DNA of 64,000 bases from Paenibacillus wynnii (lineage in GTDB: Bacteria > Bacillota > Bacilli > Paenibacillales > Paenibacillaceae), in the NCBI RefSeq assembly GCF_000757885.1, contig NZ_JQCR01000002.1, forward strand, positions 930,001 to 994,000, given 5' to 3'. Of this stretch, positions 54,838 to 63,934 are shown in pieces. The notes below the pieces were generated by a model. The model made no database searches. It was not told the DNA's origin and saw nothing but the letters and a program-made list of their open reading frames with translations. Every line of letters starts with the position of its first letter. Position 1 is the stretch's first letter. A program made the position numbers and the translations under genes.

Positions 54838-55413
54838 TTACTTTGCCAATCCCTCAGCCAAAAATAAATGAAAATAGGATTTGATTTGTTCTTTATCCAG
54901 GGGTGTGTGCAGTTTGTTCAGATCAGTGGTCAGCACAATATATAATTTGAACATTACAACCGATACGATTTTGGGGTCACATGGCTTGATTTCCCCTTGC
55001 CGAATCGCGTGTTCCACCTCACGCTCCAAATATTCCAATACCACATTCTCGATTTTGTTGAGACCTTCGCCGGCCTGAGGTGTTCCGAACTCACGATTCT
55101 CCTGGGAAAGCTTTATGAACAACTCATGCTCGCTTCGAAATTCTAACAGGGCATCTAGAACACGGTGCAAATTATCAAAAAAAGGCTTATCACGCCTGAT
55201 CTCCCGCTCGGCAATAATCTTCATCTCAATCACAACATCGCGCAGAATCTCATCAAACAACTGCTCCTTATTGGTGAAAAAGGTGTAAATAGTACCTTTC
55301 CCAACATTTGCAATTTTTGCGACCTGATCCATTGTGGTTGCTTTATACCCAAACAATGAAAAGGATTTGGTCGCAGCCTGAAGCACCTGCTGCCTTCGAT
55401 CTACCACAGCCAC
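54838..55413 (-). CDS. TetR-family transcriptional regulator
   Basis: 191 residues. The N-terminal helix-turn-helix is typical ('FSLFGYKATTMDQVAKIANV', 'GKGTIYTFFTNKEQLFDEIL'), and the C-terminal ligand-binding domain is all helical. It likely represses its own gene and the YhgE/Pip gene 246 bases downstream. An inverted repeat TGACCG-N11-CGGTCA about 45 bases upstream is a candidate operator. A start with no strong ribosome site but the normal N-terminus for the family is used. Confidence 0.9.
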   Translation of the reverse strand: MAVVDRRQQVLQAATKSFSLFGYKATTMDQVAKIANVGKGTIYTFFTNKEQLFDEILRDVVIEMKIIAEREIRRDKPFFDNLHRVLDALLEFRSEHELFIKLSQENREFGTPQAGEGLNKIENVVLEYLEREVEHAIRQGEIKPCDPKIVSVVMFKLYIVLTTDLNKLHTPLDKEQIKSYFHLFLAEGLAK

Positions 55414-55457
55414 TCGTACACTTCCTTTCTACAGAACATACGTCGTCACCGGAATTT

Positions 55458-55480
55458 TGACCGTTTTACCAATCCGGTCA
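55458..55480. promoter_or_regulatory. Candidate operator of the TetR regulator
   Basis: TGACCG and CGGTCA are perfect inverted arms 11 bases apart, with a further GGTCA just right (55484). Position upstream of the tetR start suits autoregulation. Confidence 0.5.
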
Positions 55481-55673
55481 CTTGGTCAATAATTAGTCTA
55501 CTACTTATGCTTCTTGTTTGCAATACCTCTTTGTAAATCTTTTTTTTAATTTATTGCAGTGTTTTTACTTTCTATTTACGTCTAATTTGTATAATGTGGG
55601 AAGAGTAAGCACTTATTTCGTATATAATATAAAGTGAATTCGCAATTCTATTGATAAGGAAACAGGTGAACTT

Positions 55674-56855
55674 ATGCGAAAGAAAAGAGTACTGCTGTTT
55701 TCAGAAGGCTTCGGGACGGGCCACACAGGGGCAGCCTATGCTCTCGCCGAAGGTATAAAGCTGCTGAACCCGGATGTCCAATGCAGAGTAATTGAGCTGG
55801 GTAAATTTCTTAACCCTACAGTTGCTCCATGGATTCTTTCCGCCTACAGAAAAACAGTCAGCAGCCAGCCTAAGCTGGTCGGCATGATGTATAAGACACA
55901 ATATCATAAATCACTGAACCGGTTGACCAAGCTGGCGCTTCACCGGATTTTTTATACACATGCCTCACAGGTCATTGATCAGCTTAAGCCCGATTTAATT
56001 ATCTGTACTCATCCAATCCCTGCCGCAGTCATCTCCCGATTGAAGCGACGCGGATTAGATGTGCCGCTCTATACGCTGATTACAGACTATGATGCGCATG
56101 GCAGTTGGGTCAATGCAGAGGTGAACCGCTATCTAGTCTCCACCTCACGAGTTAAGTCCATTCTCACCGGACGGGGAATATCTCCGGAACTTGTGACCGT
56201 GACTGGTATTCCTGTGCATCCTAAGTTCTGGGAGCGTTCGAACAAAACGCAGCTGCGCAAGGAGCTGGGTCTTGCCGATATTCCCACCGTGCTTATTATG
56301 GGCGGAGGATGGGGCCTGATGTTCGGTAAAGATGTTATGAACTCGCTCACGGCCAGGGTAGATGATATTCAACTTATTTTTTGTATGGGAAGCAATAACA
56401 AACGTGTTGCTAAAATGCGAAGCAATCCCTTGTTCCGTCATCCGAATGTAAAAATTCTGGGCTACAGCAGTGAGATCAACAAGCTTATGGATGCGTCGGA
56501 CCTCCTTATTACCAAACCCGGAGGTATGACATGCACAGAGGGCCAGGCCAAGGGAATTCCAATGCTTTTCTACAAGGCTATTCCAGGCCAGGAGGAGAAG
56601 AACTGCCAGTATTTTGTCGAACTTGGGTTGGCAGAAGTGCTCGATTCAGCCGTAGTGGATAAATGGTACACTATGATGCTTCGTGAATATGCGGCTTTAG
56701 AGGAACAGCGAAAACGGCGCCTCGCTCCGGATCGGCATCAACCGGGTCACTGCGCTTCTACCGTGCTTGAAATGCTTGGTAATCCCGTCACTTCAACCGA
56801 ATCCAGATCTCAGCGGGCTCAGAGCCGAAATGAAGAAGCTGCAATTGTTACCTAA
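55674..56855 (+). CDS. UgtP-like diacylglycerol glucosyltransferase (MGDG-synthase type)
   Basis: 393 residues of GT-B fold, family GT28. The N-terminal 'FSEGFGTGHTGAAYALAEGI' is the lipid-side motif and 'LITKPGGMTCTEGQAKGIPM' is the nucleotide-sugar motif. Relatives put glucose on diacylglycerol to make glycolipids and the lipoteichoic-acid anchor. AGGTGA precedes the ATG. A clear terminator follows, and the IS605-type element is inserted just after that. The exact sugar and acceptor are inferred. Confidence 0.88.
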   Translation: MRKKRVLLFSEGFGTGHTGAAYALAEGIKLLNPDVQCRVIELGKFLNPTVAPWILSAYRKTVSSQPKLVGMMYKTQYHKSLNRLTKLALHRIFYTHASQVIDQLKPDLIICTHPIPAAVISRLKRRGLDVPLYTLITDYDAHGSWVNAEVNRYLVSTSRVKSILTGRGISPELVTVTGIPVHPKFWERSNKTQLRKELGLADIPTVLIMGGGWGLMFGKDVMNSLTARVDDIQLIFCMGSNNKRVAKMRSNPLFRHPNVKILGYSSEINKLMDASDLLITKPGGMTCTEGQAKGIPMLFYKAIPGQEEKNCQYFVELGLAEVLDSAVVDKWYTMMLREYAALEEQRKRRLAPDRHQPGHCASTVLEMLGNPVTSTESRSQRAQSRNEEAAIVT

Positions 56856-56860
56856 AAGAA

Positions 56861-56903
56861 ATAGGCAGGCCCGAAGAACAATCCCGGGTCTGCCTATTTT
56901 TTA
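56861..56903 (+). terminator. Terminator of the glucosyltransferase gene
   Basis: AATAGGCAG-CCCG pairs with CGGG-CTGCCTATT, followed by a T run. Confidence 0.9.
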
Positions 56904-57018
56904 TCAATAAAGCCAAGAACACCCCTACCTCTATAGGTTGGGGATGAATCGGCGGTTTAAGGAACCGAACATATGTGCTAATATATCCCTATAACTCTTT
57001 TGAAAGAGGATGTGTGGC

Positions 57019-58140
57019 ATGCTGTCATCGGATCAAGATTCTGGTACACAAAAACGTGTCCATAAAGCTTATAAGTACCGAATCTATCCGACAAAGGAAC
57101 AACAGCAACTCATCCATCAGATGTTTGGCTGTTGCCGTTTTGTGTTCAATCATTTCTTGGGACTATGGAACAATACCTATGCGACAACTGGAAAGGGCTT
57201 ATCCTACAACACTTGTGCCACACAACTTCCTGCTCTCAAAGGGCAATTTGAGTGGCTCAAAACGGTGGATAGTATTGCCTTGCAATCCGCCGTTCGACAC
57301 GTAGCAGATAGCTTTGATCGGTTCTTTAAAAAACAGAATCAGGCTCCACGGTTTAAAAGCCGTAAGCATCCCGTGCAAAGCTATACTACGAAACAGACCA
57401 ACGGCAACATTGCAATGAAAGAAAACAAACTTAAGCTCCCGAAGCTCGGTTGGGTTCGGTTTGCCAACTCCCGAGCCTTAGAGGGACGAATCCTTTCTGC
57501 CACCGTTCGAAGAAATGCGGCTGGCAAGTATTTTGCATCCATTGTCTGTGAGGTTGACATACATCCCCTGCCGCAGAACAACAAGGAGATTGGCATAGAC
57601 CTTGGACTCAAGGAGTTTGCGGTCTGCTCCGATGGAATACGTGAGGCCAATCCAAAGTGGTTTCGCCACTACGAGAAGAAGTTAGCCTTCTGGCAACGCC
57701 GCATGGCTCGTCGCACGAAAGGTGGCTCCAATTGGTTTAAAGCCAAGCAGAAGGTTGCCCAAATCCACGAGAAGATTGCGAACGGTCGCCATGATTTTTT
57801 GCACCAACTCACCACCAGGCTGATCCGTGAAAACCAAACGATCAGTATTGAAAATCTTCGTGTTGCGAATATGCTCAAAAATCATAAGTTGGCGAAATCG
57901 ATTGCCGATGCATCCTGGAGCGAGTTTAAACGCCAAATTACATACAAGGCGAGTTGGTACGGGCGGACGATTAAGATGGCTGACACCTTCGCACCCACCA
58001 GCCAAACTTGTCATGTGTGCGGCTTCATCAACCAAGAAGTGAAAAACCTTTCGGTGAGGCAGTGGACCTGTCCATCTTGTGATGCACTTCATGATCGGGA
58101 TGAGAATGCTGCACACAACATCATACAAATGTCTAAATAG
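57019..58140 (+). CDS. tnpB: IS200/IS605-family TnpB (RNA-guided nuclease-type transposon protein)
   Basis: About 373 residues, apparently intact. The RuvC-like acidic residues are Asp in '[12 protein letters not shown]', Glu in '[11 protein letters not shown]' and Asp in '[11 protein letters not shown]'; a CxxC...CxxC zinc ribbon ('CHVCG', 'CPSC') lies before the last. The N-terminal helix-turn-helix '[20 protein letters not shown]' is typical. TnpB cuts DNA guided by an RNA from the element's right end. The start used follows AAAGAGG by 9 bases; an ATG directly after the ribosome site is three codons longer. Confidence 0.92.
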   Translation: MLSSDQDSGTQKRVHKAYKYRIYPTKEQQQLIHQMFGCCRFVFNHFLGLWNNTYATTGKGLSYNTCATQLPALKGQFEWLKTVDSIALQSAVRHVADSFDRFFKKQNQAPRFKSRKHPVQSYTTKQTNGNIAMKENKLKLPKLGWVRFANSRALEGRILSATVRRNAAGKYFASIVCEVDIHPLPQNNKEIGIDLGLKEFAVCSDGIREANPKWFRHYEKKLAFWQRRMARRTKGGSNWFKAKQKVAQIHEKIANGRHDFLHQLTTRLIRENQTISIENLRVANMLKNHKLAKSIADASWSEFKRQITYKASWYGRTIKMADTFAPTSQTCHVCGFINQEVKNLSVRQWTCPSCDALHDRDENAAHNIIQMSK

Positions 58141-58281
58141 TAGGATACATTCAACTGTGGGAACCACAGGGATCGCTTGGGATTCGATTTTCCATGTTGG
58201 GAAATAGAATTATCATAACTCTGCTTCATTGGAAGCACTACCCAAGAATCCTCCACCTCTACAGGTGGCGGGAGTGTTCAA
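58141..58281 (+). ncRNA. Predicted right-end RNA (omegaRNA) of the TnpB element
   Basis: The sequence between the tnpB stop and the right end is expected to make the guide RNA scaffold, ending in the right-end hairpin, with the guide taken from DNA just past the element (58282 on, the end of the hydrolase gene). Location is from family knowledge; the structure was not folded. Confidence 0.45.
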
Positions 58282-58961
58282 ACTTCTATACTTTCCCCTG
58301 GAAGCAGCGGGAAGCCCACAATTCCTTCTTGTTGCAAACGATCACAGAAATCAGCACCATCCTGAGCAATAGCAGGGAACGTATTATAGTGCAGTGGAAT
58401 AACCTTCTCCGCCCGCAGCCAGCGCGCAGCCAACAGCGCATCATCAGGACCCATCGTCAGCATATCCCCAATAGGAAGTGCCGAAATATCAATGGCATTT
58501 CTTTCTCCTATCAGTCTCAAATCTCCGAATAGGGCTGTATCCCCGGCGTGATACAAAGTTTTGCCGCCCATGGTCAATAAGATTCCTGCTGCCTGTCCGG
58601 TATAGATCCAAGTGTCCCCATCCTGAAAGGAAGATGAATGAATGGCTGGAGTATACTTAACTGTAATTCCTGAATAGGTATGGGATCCACCGATGTTCAT
58701 ATGCTTGACTTGTGCCCCTTTAATTCTGCAATATTCCGCAAGCTCAAATACCGCAAAGATAGGACAATTGTTGTTTTTAGAGATTTCTATGGCATCTCCC
58801 AGGTGATCCGAATGGCCATGGGTAAGTAGAACGGCATCTACCTTAATTTCTTCCGGTGAAATCCCGGATTTCGGGTTACCTGACAAAAAAGGGTCCATGA
58901 TTACCGCTGCATCTGAAGATTCGACAAGCAATGCGGAGTGTCCGTAATACGTTATTTTCAT
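58278..58961 (-). CDS. UPF0173 metal-dependent hydrolase (metallo-beta-lactamase fold)
   Basis: About 227 residues. Metal-binding motif 'LLTHGHSDHLGDAIEI' (HxHxDH), with further ligands at 'PAIHSSSF' and 'LYHAGDTALFGD', and 'VIPLHYNTFP'. The family is annotated UPF0173. GGAGGTGG precedes the ATG by about 11 bases. The TnpB element has inserted exactly at the stop codon, so the coding sequence stays complete, ending '...PGESIEV'. Activity is unknown. Confidence 0.9.
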   Translation of the reverse strand: MKITYYGHSALLVESSDAAVIMDPFLSGNPKSGISPEEIKVDAVLLTHGHSDHLGDAIEISKNNNCPIFAVFELAEYCRIKGAQVKHMNIGGSHTYSGITVKYTPAIHSSSFQDGDTWIYTGQAAGILLTMGGKTLYHAGDTALFGDLRLIGERNAIDISALPIGDMLTMGPDDALLAARWLRAEKVIPLHYNTFPAIAQDGADFCDRLQQEGIVGFPLLPGESIEV

Positions 58962-59019
58962 AAGCTCTGATTCCACCTCCGGTTTATATAGTTAGTTTAC
59001 CCTATATCCCGAGAATGAA

Positions 59020-59883
59020 CTATTTATAGAAGGTATGATTTCCAATGGTTTTGGCATATTTCTGGGTGTGATGCACGGTAAGGTCTTGGGCAAGCTTCAA
59101 CGAGAGAAAAAAGTAAGTATCATCTTCAACCTTTTTAACTCCGGAAAGCGCCGCATTGACAGCATTAATACTATCCTGATTAGGCTTTACACGTTTAAGA
59201 CGCCCATTGGCTACAGGACTGAATTGGCTTTTCTGATAAATCACTTCTTTAATTGTGTCTGGGAAATTGGCTGACCGCAGCCTATTCAGAACAACGTTGG
59301 CTACTGCCACTTTGCCCTGGTACGGTTCGCCTTCTGCCTCTGCCATTACTATTTTCTGCAGCAGAAGCATATCTTCCTCGGATACCGCGTATTGCCAGGT
59401 CGCCTTATCCTGCAATTCCTGGCTTAATAGCTCCGTCCGTGTGAAGAATAAGATAGTGGGGGGATGTTGCTGAGATGCTGTGACCTTTTTGCTTACGGCC
59501 TGAATCCCCTTTGCAGGAGGAATTATGATTACAGCAGCCTTCACCGGTACAACTGAAGGGGCTGGTCTGCTCTTGGTTATGAAATCCCCGGCATTGATCC
59601 ACTCCGCTTTCCCTACTGTTTTCCATGAGGAGTTAAAGGGAACTGCCGCTAATCTATCTAATTTCGTGAGAACTTCGTTCCCCGTCCTCTTTGGATCTTC
59701 TTTTTCTATCAAAGTCAACGGCGAGTTAGCCGTCAGTCCCGAGGATTGCAGTTTCACCAATTGTATTCTGTTCTGCTTTTCCCCCGAGACTATCCCTTCA
59801 TTCATTAAAACTATTGCAGAGAAGCACACTAGAATAACGCCAAGCAGCAGCGCAATATAGCGGCTTTGTTTAAATATCAACAT
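59020..59883 (-). CDS. SleB/CwlJ-type cell wall hydrolase with membrane anchor
   Basis: 287 residues. An N-terminal hydrophobic segment (about 8-28, 'YIALLLGVILVCFSAIVLM'), a linker, and a C-terminal Hydrolase_2 domain ('IVMAEAEGEPYQGKVAVANV', 'NFPDTIKEVIYQKSQFSPV') with the catalytic Glu near the start of that motif. SleB/CwlJ proteins open the cortex at germination, but related domains also act in growing cells. No peptidoglycan-binding domain is present. Confidence 0.88.
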   Translation of the reverse strand: MLIFKQSRYIALLLGVILVCFSAIVLMNEGIVSGEKQNRIQLVKLQSSGLTANSPLTLIEKEDPKRTGNEVLTKLDRLAAVPFNSSWKTVGKAEWINAGDFITKSRPAPSVVPVKAAVIIIPPAKGIQAVSKKVTASQQHPPTILFFTRTELLSQELQDKATWQYAVSEEDMLLLQKIVMAEAEGEPYQGKVAVANVVLNRLRSANFPDTIKEVIYQKSQFSPVANGRLKRVKPNQDSINAVNAALSGVKKVEDDTYFFLSLKLAQDLTVHHTQKYAKTIGNHTFYK

Positions 59884-59958
59884 ATAATTCCTCCTATCAG
59901 CACATTCCTCTTCTATGTAACCGAAAATGGGAGGTTTGAAAACATGTATGTCGATTTT

Positions 59959-60564
59959 CTAAAAAAATGAAATTTTTTCAACCACCTCATACATTGGACT
60001 TTTGTTCATTCGGGTAACAAATATAACCATGGAATCAACGGTCCAGGGCACATCTTCGATGCCTTCATCCGCACCTGGTTCCGTGTTCTGTAATGCTTGA
60101 AGAAGCCCCGAGCTGTAAGGACGCTCTCCCTTATATTTCCGTGCTAAAGTGATATGGGGACTGTATTTCCGTTCTTCACCAATAAAGCCCAGAGGAAGGG
60201 TTGCAGAGGTTACAGCTTGTTGCAACTTGTGCAGCGGCATTAAATCACCGGTAATTCCACACCAGAGAACGCGTGGGGAAGAGGACGGCCCGAACGTGCC
60301 CCATTGTTGTACTGACAATTTAAAAGGAGTGAATCCTGCGGTTGCGGCTTTTAGAGCGTCAATTAAAGCCGGAATTTTTCCAGGTGCAGTATCTCCTAGG
60401 AATTGTAGAGTAATATGGTAATCCTCAGCATGTACCCATTTGGAAAACTCCAGCTCAGAAGCCAATCTCCCGCAGCGTTGACCCAAGGCTGCACGAAGCT
60501 CTTCGGGTAACCGGATTGCAATAAACAACCTTTCGGAGTCTTTATCTATCCCTCTTTGTTCCAT
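59959..60564 (-). CDS. thpR: RNA 2',3'-cyclic phosphodiesterase ThpR (2'-5' RNA ligase family)
   Basis: About 201 residues of the 2H phosphoesterase superfamily. The two HxTx motifs are 'EDYHITLQFLGDT' and 'YSPHITLARKYKG', each giving a catalytic His and Thr. ThpR opens 2',3'-cyclic phosphates, and the reverse reaction ligates 2'-5' RNA in vitro. AAAGGTG lies 8 bases before the ATG used; an ATG two codons earlier is too close to it. Neighbours give no clue to the substrate RNA. Confidence 0.9.
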   Translation of the reverse strand: MEQRGIDKDSERLFIAIRLPEELRAALGQRCGRLASELEFSKWVHAEDYHITLQFLGDTAPGKIPALIDALKAATAGFTPFKLSVQQWGTFGPSSSPRVLWCGITGDLMPLHKLQQAVTSATLPLGFIGEERKYSPHITLARKYKGERPYSSGLLQALQNTEPGADEGIEDVPWTVDSMVIFVTRMNKSPMYEVVEKISFF

Positions 60565-60655
60565 CGCCATTTCACCTTTTTCCGCAGATTTGATATCCTT
60601 ATTACATAAACTTTATAATTTCATCTTTCCCACAACAACCAGGGGGGACACCTAT

Positions 60656-61612
60656 TTGACTAAATTAATTGTTTGTTTTCATACTTTGACACCACAAGAG
60701 CAACAGAATATCCGGGAAAATGCCCCCGGGTATACCTTAGTACAGTGCGATCCTAAGAGTCCTGATTTACAGCTGCTTGGCCAAGCGGAAATTGTAATGG
60801 GTTGGGCCAAAGGCATCGCGGATACAATGCTTGCTCCAAGTTCACCGCTGCGATGGGTGCAGACTTGGTCCGCTGGGATTGACAGGTTACCGCTTCAACG
60901 ATTTCAAGAACACGGCATTTTTTTGACGAACGCCAGCGGAGTGCATGCCGAGCCGATCTCTGCGGTGATTTTTGGGTATATGCTGATGTTTACGCGCAAC
61001 CTGCACACAGCCATCCGTAATCAAGAGGCTCACCACTGGGGATCAGACGGCAGCGAAAGCGAGTTGACGGATAAAACAGCGGTTATTGTAGGAACAGGTG
61101 CCATAGGAAGCGAAACCGCAAGAATTGCCAAGGCTTTTCGCATGAAGACTGTTGGTGTCAGCCGCTCCGGTTCCGCCCTGCCTGATTTTGATAGGATGTA
61201 TACCACAGATCACTTACTGGAAGCCGTTCGTGAAGGAAGCTTTGTTATTAACACACTACCATCAACGGACGAGACCCGTAATCTATTTAATAAATCAGTT
61301 TTCGCCTCCTTTAAACAGGACTCCTACTATATCAATATTGGGCGGGGTGATACTACTAATACCACGGATCTGATGGATGCCTTGAACAGCGGGCAGCTCC
61401 GCGGAGCAGGTCTGGATGTATTTGAGACCGAGCCGCTGCCGCATGATCATCCTCTATGGGATATGAAGCAAGTTATCATCACTCCGCATCGCGCCGGGAA
61501 TACCGATCGATATTCCGAGCGGGTGGTTGATATTTTTGTGGAGAATATAAATTCTTATATTCGTGAAGGCTCACCTTCACGCAATGTTGTAGATTATAAT
61601 CGGCAATATTAG
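60656..61612 (+). CDS. D-2-hydroxyacid dehydrogenase
   Basis: About 318 residues. NAD-binding 'VIVGTGAIGSETARIAKAF' (GxGxxG) and the catalytic triad Arg in 'INIGRGD', Glu in 'DVFETEPLP' and His in 'ITPHRAGN'. It reduces a 2-keto acid to a D-2-hydroxyacid. The start is TTG with GGGGGG 8 bases upstream; a longer frame begins at 60590 without a site. It is divergent from thpR. Substrate cannot be named. Confidence 0.87.
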   Translation: MTKLIVCFHTLTPQEQQNIRENAPGYTLVQCDPKSPDLQLLGQAEIVMGWAKGIADTMLAPSSPLRWVQTWSAGIDRLPLQRFQEHGIFLTNASGVHAEPISAVIFGYMLMFTRNLHTAIRNQEAHHWGSDGSESELTDKTAVIVGTGAIGSETARIAKAFRMKTVGVSRSGSALPDFDRMYTTDHLLEAVREGSFVINTLPSTDETRNLFNKSVFASFKQDSYYINIGRGDTTNTTDLMDALNSGQLRGAGLDVFETEPLPHDHPLWDMKQVIITPHRAGNTDRYSERVVDIFVENINSYIREGSPSRNVVDYNRQY

Positions 61613-62018
61613 CAGTCTCAAGCTTCTTTAGAACAAAGAAGGGGCTGTCCCATAAGCCATGAAATTGCTGCTAGGGACGGCACCGCTGTTTTTGAGTCGG
61701 ATTGACTTGTGCACTTGGTGTGGACGCTGCGCGAACGGACCGTTGCTACAATCGCTGTGCTCTCCAGATTTTATTTATTTCCCTTAGCGGTAAAAATCCG
61801 GAGAGCAAGGCGACCGCTACCGCTTTTCCGCAATCAGTCCGTCCTCTCCGCTGCTTTGAGCAGAAAAAGTTTTCTACAATCTTCTTTAAAATCACAAAAA
61901 GAAATCGCCCCTTTGGTAAAATGGAGGTACCACCCAACCAAAATCGAGGCGAATGCCAATCGCTACACCTTTGTGTGGGGCAAAGCGGTCAGCAATTTTA
62001 TATTATAATTTATTCCAT
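61613..62018. other. Non-coding stretch with dispersed repeat and possible insertion-sequence scar
   Basis: The reading frames here do not resemble proteins. Besides copy B of the dispersed repeat, GGGGCTGTCCCATAAGCC (61641) and TAAAATGGAGGTACCACCC (61916) look like ends or leader of a lost insertion element; this is from memory only. Confidence 0.4.
61703..61865. repeat. Dispersed repeat element, copy B
   Basis: Matches copy A near 17.7 kb in the same orientation, including CTCTCCAGATTT, AAAATCCGGAG and CGCTACCGCTTTTCC. The inverted arms CTCC-GATTTT and AAAATC-GGAG are longer and cleaner than in copy A. Confidence 0.7.
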
Positions 62019-63794
62019 TTACAGTTGAAACCGCGATACCGATTCCTTTAGTTCGATGGATAGCGACTTTAAGTATTCCATACCCGAGGCCACTTCTCCG
62101 GTAGCATGAAGCTGCTGATGAGCCGAGGCTGAGGTTTCCTCAACGGCTGCCGCTGACTGTTGGGACAAGGCGGAAATATGGTGACTGAACTCGTTCATAG
62201 ATTCACTGGACTGATGCATGCGCTCCAGGTCATTACCGACTTCAATAATCGTCTCCGCCATTACGTTAACGGATCTGTTAATTTCGGCCAGCGCTTCCCC
62301 GGTCTCCATGATTTGACGGCTACCTTCCTCAGTCTTACGGACTCCATTCTGCAAATGGTTAACTACGGCTTTAGAGTCATGCTGTATTCCTTGCGTAATT
62401 CCTGTGATCTCAGAAACGGTTCGCTGAACATCCTCCGAAAGCTTGCGCACCTCCATGGCAACCACTGCAAAGCCGCGACCGCTATCGCCTGCTCGAGCCG
62501 CCTCAATAGCCGCATTAATCGCCAGCAGATGGGTTTGTTCAGAGATCGATCGGATCGACCCAACCAGACGGAAAATCCCCTCATTCTTACGATTGAGCTC
62601 AGCTAAAGTCTCCATGGACTGAGATACAACCTCAGCAATTTGCCCCATCTGAGCCACAGAGCTTTCCATCAGGGCGCTTCCTCTATCTCCTTTTTGCAAT
62701 ACCTGCTGCGAATGTTGCGACAGCTCTGTACCTCTGCCTGAAGCAGCCTCGATCAAGTCATTTAGTTCCTCCAACGCCCTGGTAGCATCTACTGCGGCTT
62801 CTGCCTGACTGCTTGCGCCTTGGGCCAACTCCTCCATGGTGGAAGCGATCTGACTGCCTCCCTCCTTCGTTTCCAGAATAGATTGAACCAGTATCTCACT
62901 ATGCTCCCCGATAATGTTGGATACCTCTCTGATCCGGTTAACGATATCATGCAGGGCTCTATTCATTCCGTTGACCGTTTTTGCCAATACCCCAATTTCA
63001 TCAAGGTTAGGAATAAAGGTGTCCTCCACCGTCAAGTCTCCATCTGCAATTTTACGAAGATGTCCTGTAACTCTTAGCAGTGGATTAATCATCGTTCGAC
63101 GGAAGTACATATTAATAAGCGCAATAATAATTAGAACAATAACAATAGCAATACCTATCATAATAAGCGAAGAACGGAAGATGCTTACCGATAGCTCTCC
63201 CTTTGCTTCAGCCTCTTTCTGACTGAGCTTCACAAAGTCCTCCAAATCTACCTTCATAGCATTAAAGGCAATGATCCCCTTATTGGAAACTTCCAACGCT
63301 AATTCCTTATCATCTGATGAACTCAGAGTAATAACATGATTATTAATGGTCATGTATTCATCCCATTTGCGGTTCATAGATTTGAACTGCTCCTGCTGCT
63401 TAGGCTCCCGAATGGATTGTTTATAACTATCTATTGCTTCGGAAACCTTGCGAATATACTCGTTCCGCTCCTCGTCCAGTTTCTTCTTACTTGCCTGGTC
63501 AGAACTCTGAATATGCTGCAAACTCAAAGCCATAATATGCTCCGTATAATAATTCACATCGTGAATATGTTCTAGTGCAGGCATTGTCTTTTTAATAATA
63601 TCCGAGGTATTCTTCTGCATGCCATACGTTTGAAAAAGAGCATTTAAACCCATGACCAAAACAAGAAATGCCAGTATGCCGTAACTGGCAGCGATTTTGT
63701 AGCCAATACTTTTGTTATTGACGGTTATGGCTTCCTTAAACTTTTCTTTCGAGAATCCAGACATTGCATTTTTGAGTTTTGATCCTAGTTCCAT
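62019..63794 (-). CDS. Methyl-accepting chemotaxis protein
   Basis: About 591 residues. Two membrane spans (about 36-55 and 208-230), a helical extracellular four-helix-bundle-like sensor between them, a HAMP domain ('RVTGHLRKIADGDLTVEDTF') and a long cytoplasmic helix with the signalling tip 'SEQTHLLAINAAIEAARAGD'. Glu/Gln methylation sites are expected in the coiled coil. The start used follows AGGAGG by 10 bases. The ligand is unknown. Confidence 0.94.
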   Translation of the reverse strand: MELGSKLKNAMSGFSKEKFKEAITVNNKSIGYKIAASYGILAFLVLVMGLNALFQTYGMQKNTSDIIKKTMPALEHIHDVNYYTEHIMALSLQHIQSSDQASKKKLDEERNEYIRKVSEAIDSYKQSIREPKQQEQFKSMNRKWDEYMTINNHVITLSSSDDKELALEVSNKGIIAFNAMKVDLEDFVKLSQKEAEAKGELSVSIFRSSLIMIGIAIVIVLIIIALINMYFRRTMINPLLRVTGHLRKIADGDLTVEDTFIPNLDEIGVLAKTVNGMNRALHDIVNRIREVSNIIGEHSEILVQSILETKEGGSQIASTMEELAQGASSQAEAAVDATRALEELNDLIEAASGRGTELSQHSQQVLQKGDRGSALMESSVAQMGQIAEVVSQSMETLAELNRKNEGIFRLVGSIRSISEQTHLLAINAAIEAARAGDSGRGFAVVAMEVRKLSEDVQRTVSEITGITQGIQHDSKAVVNHLQNGVRKTEEGSRQIMETGEALAEINRSVNVMAETIIEVGNDLERMHQSSESMNEFSHHISALSQQSAAAVEETSASAHQQLHATGEVASGMEYLKSLSIELKESVSRFQL

Positions 63795-63869
63795 CTGTGC
63801 TGCGCCTCCTAAGCCGATTAAAAACAAAGTCGTTTACATTATTTTCATTTCAGTTTCATAAAAGGGCAT

Positions 63870-63906
63870 AAAAAAACGCCCCCTCCTATATTTCGGCAGG
63901 CAGCGT
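63870..63906 (-). terminator. Terminator of the gene at the window end
   Basis: On the minus strand GC-GCCTGCC pairs with GGAGGGGGC, followed by TTTTTTT. Confidence 0.65.
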
Positions 63907-63934
63907 CCAGAACTTTAATCAAATCTCTAACGGC

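Larger units (their letters stand above)
56912..58281 (+). mobile_element. IS605-group element with TnpB only
   Basis: Left end hairpin CCCCTACCT-CTAT-AGGTTGGGG (56922-56943) and right end hairpin CTCC-ACCT-CTAC-AGGT-GCGGGAG (58251-58274). Both are preceded by CCAAGAA. No TnpA is encoded, so the element is non-autonomous. The right end stops at TTCAA, overlapping the stop codon of the next gene. Exact left boundary is uncertain by a few bases. Confidence 0.8.

Noticed and set aside
56912-58281. Autonomous IS605 with TnpA
   Set aside because: No Y1-type transposase is encoded between the end hairpins.
61709-62008. 99-codon gene in the spacer before the chemoreceptor
   Set aside because: It runs through the dispersed repeat, lacks a ribosome site and has no protein-like pattern.
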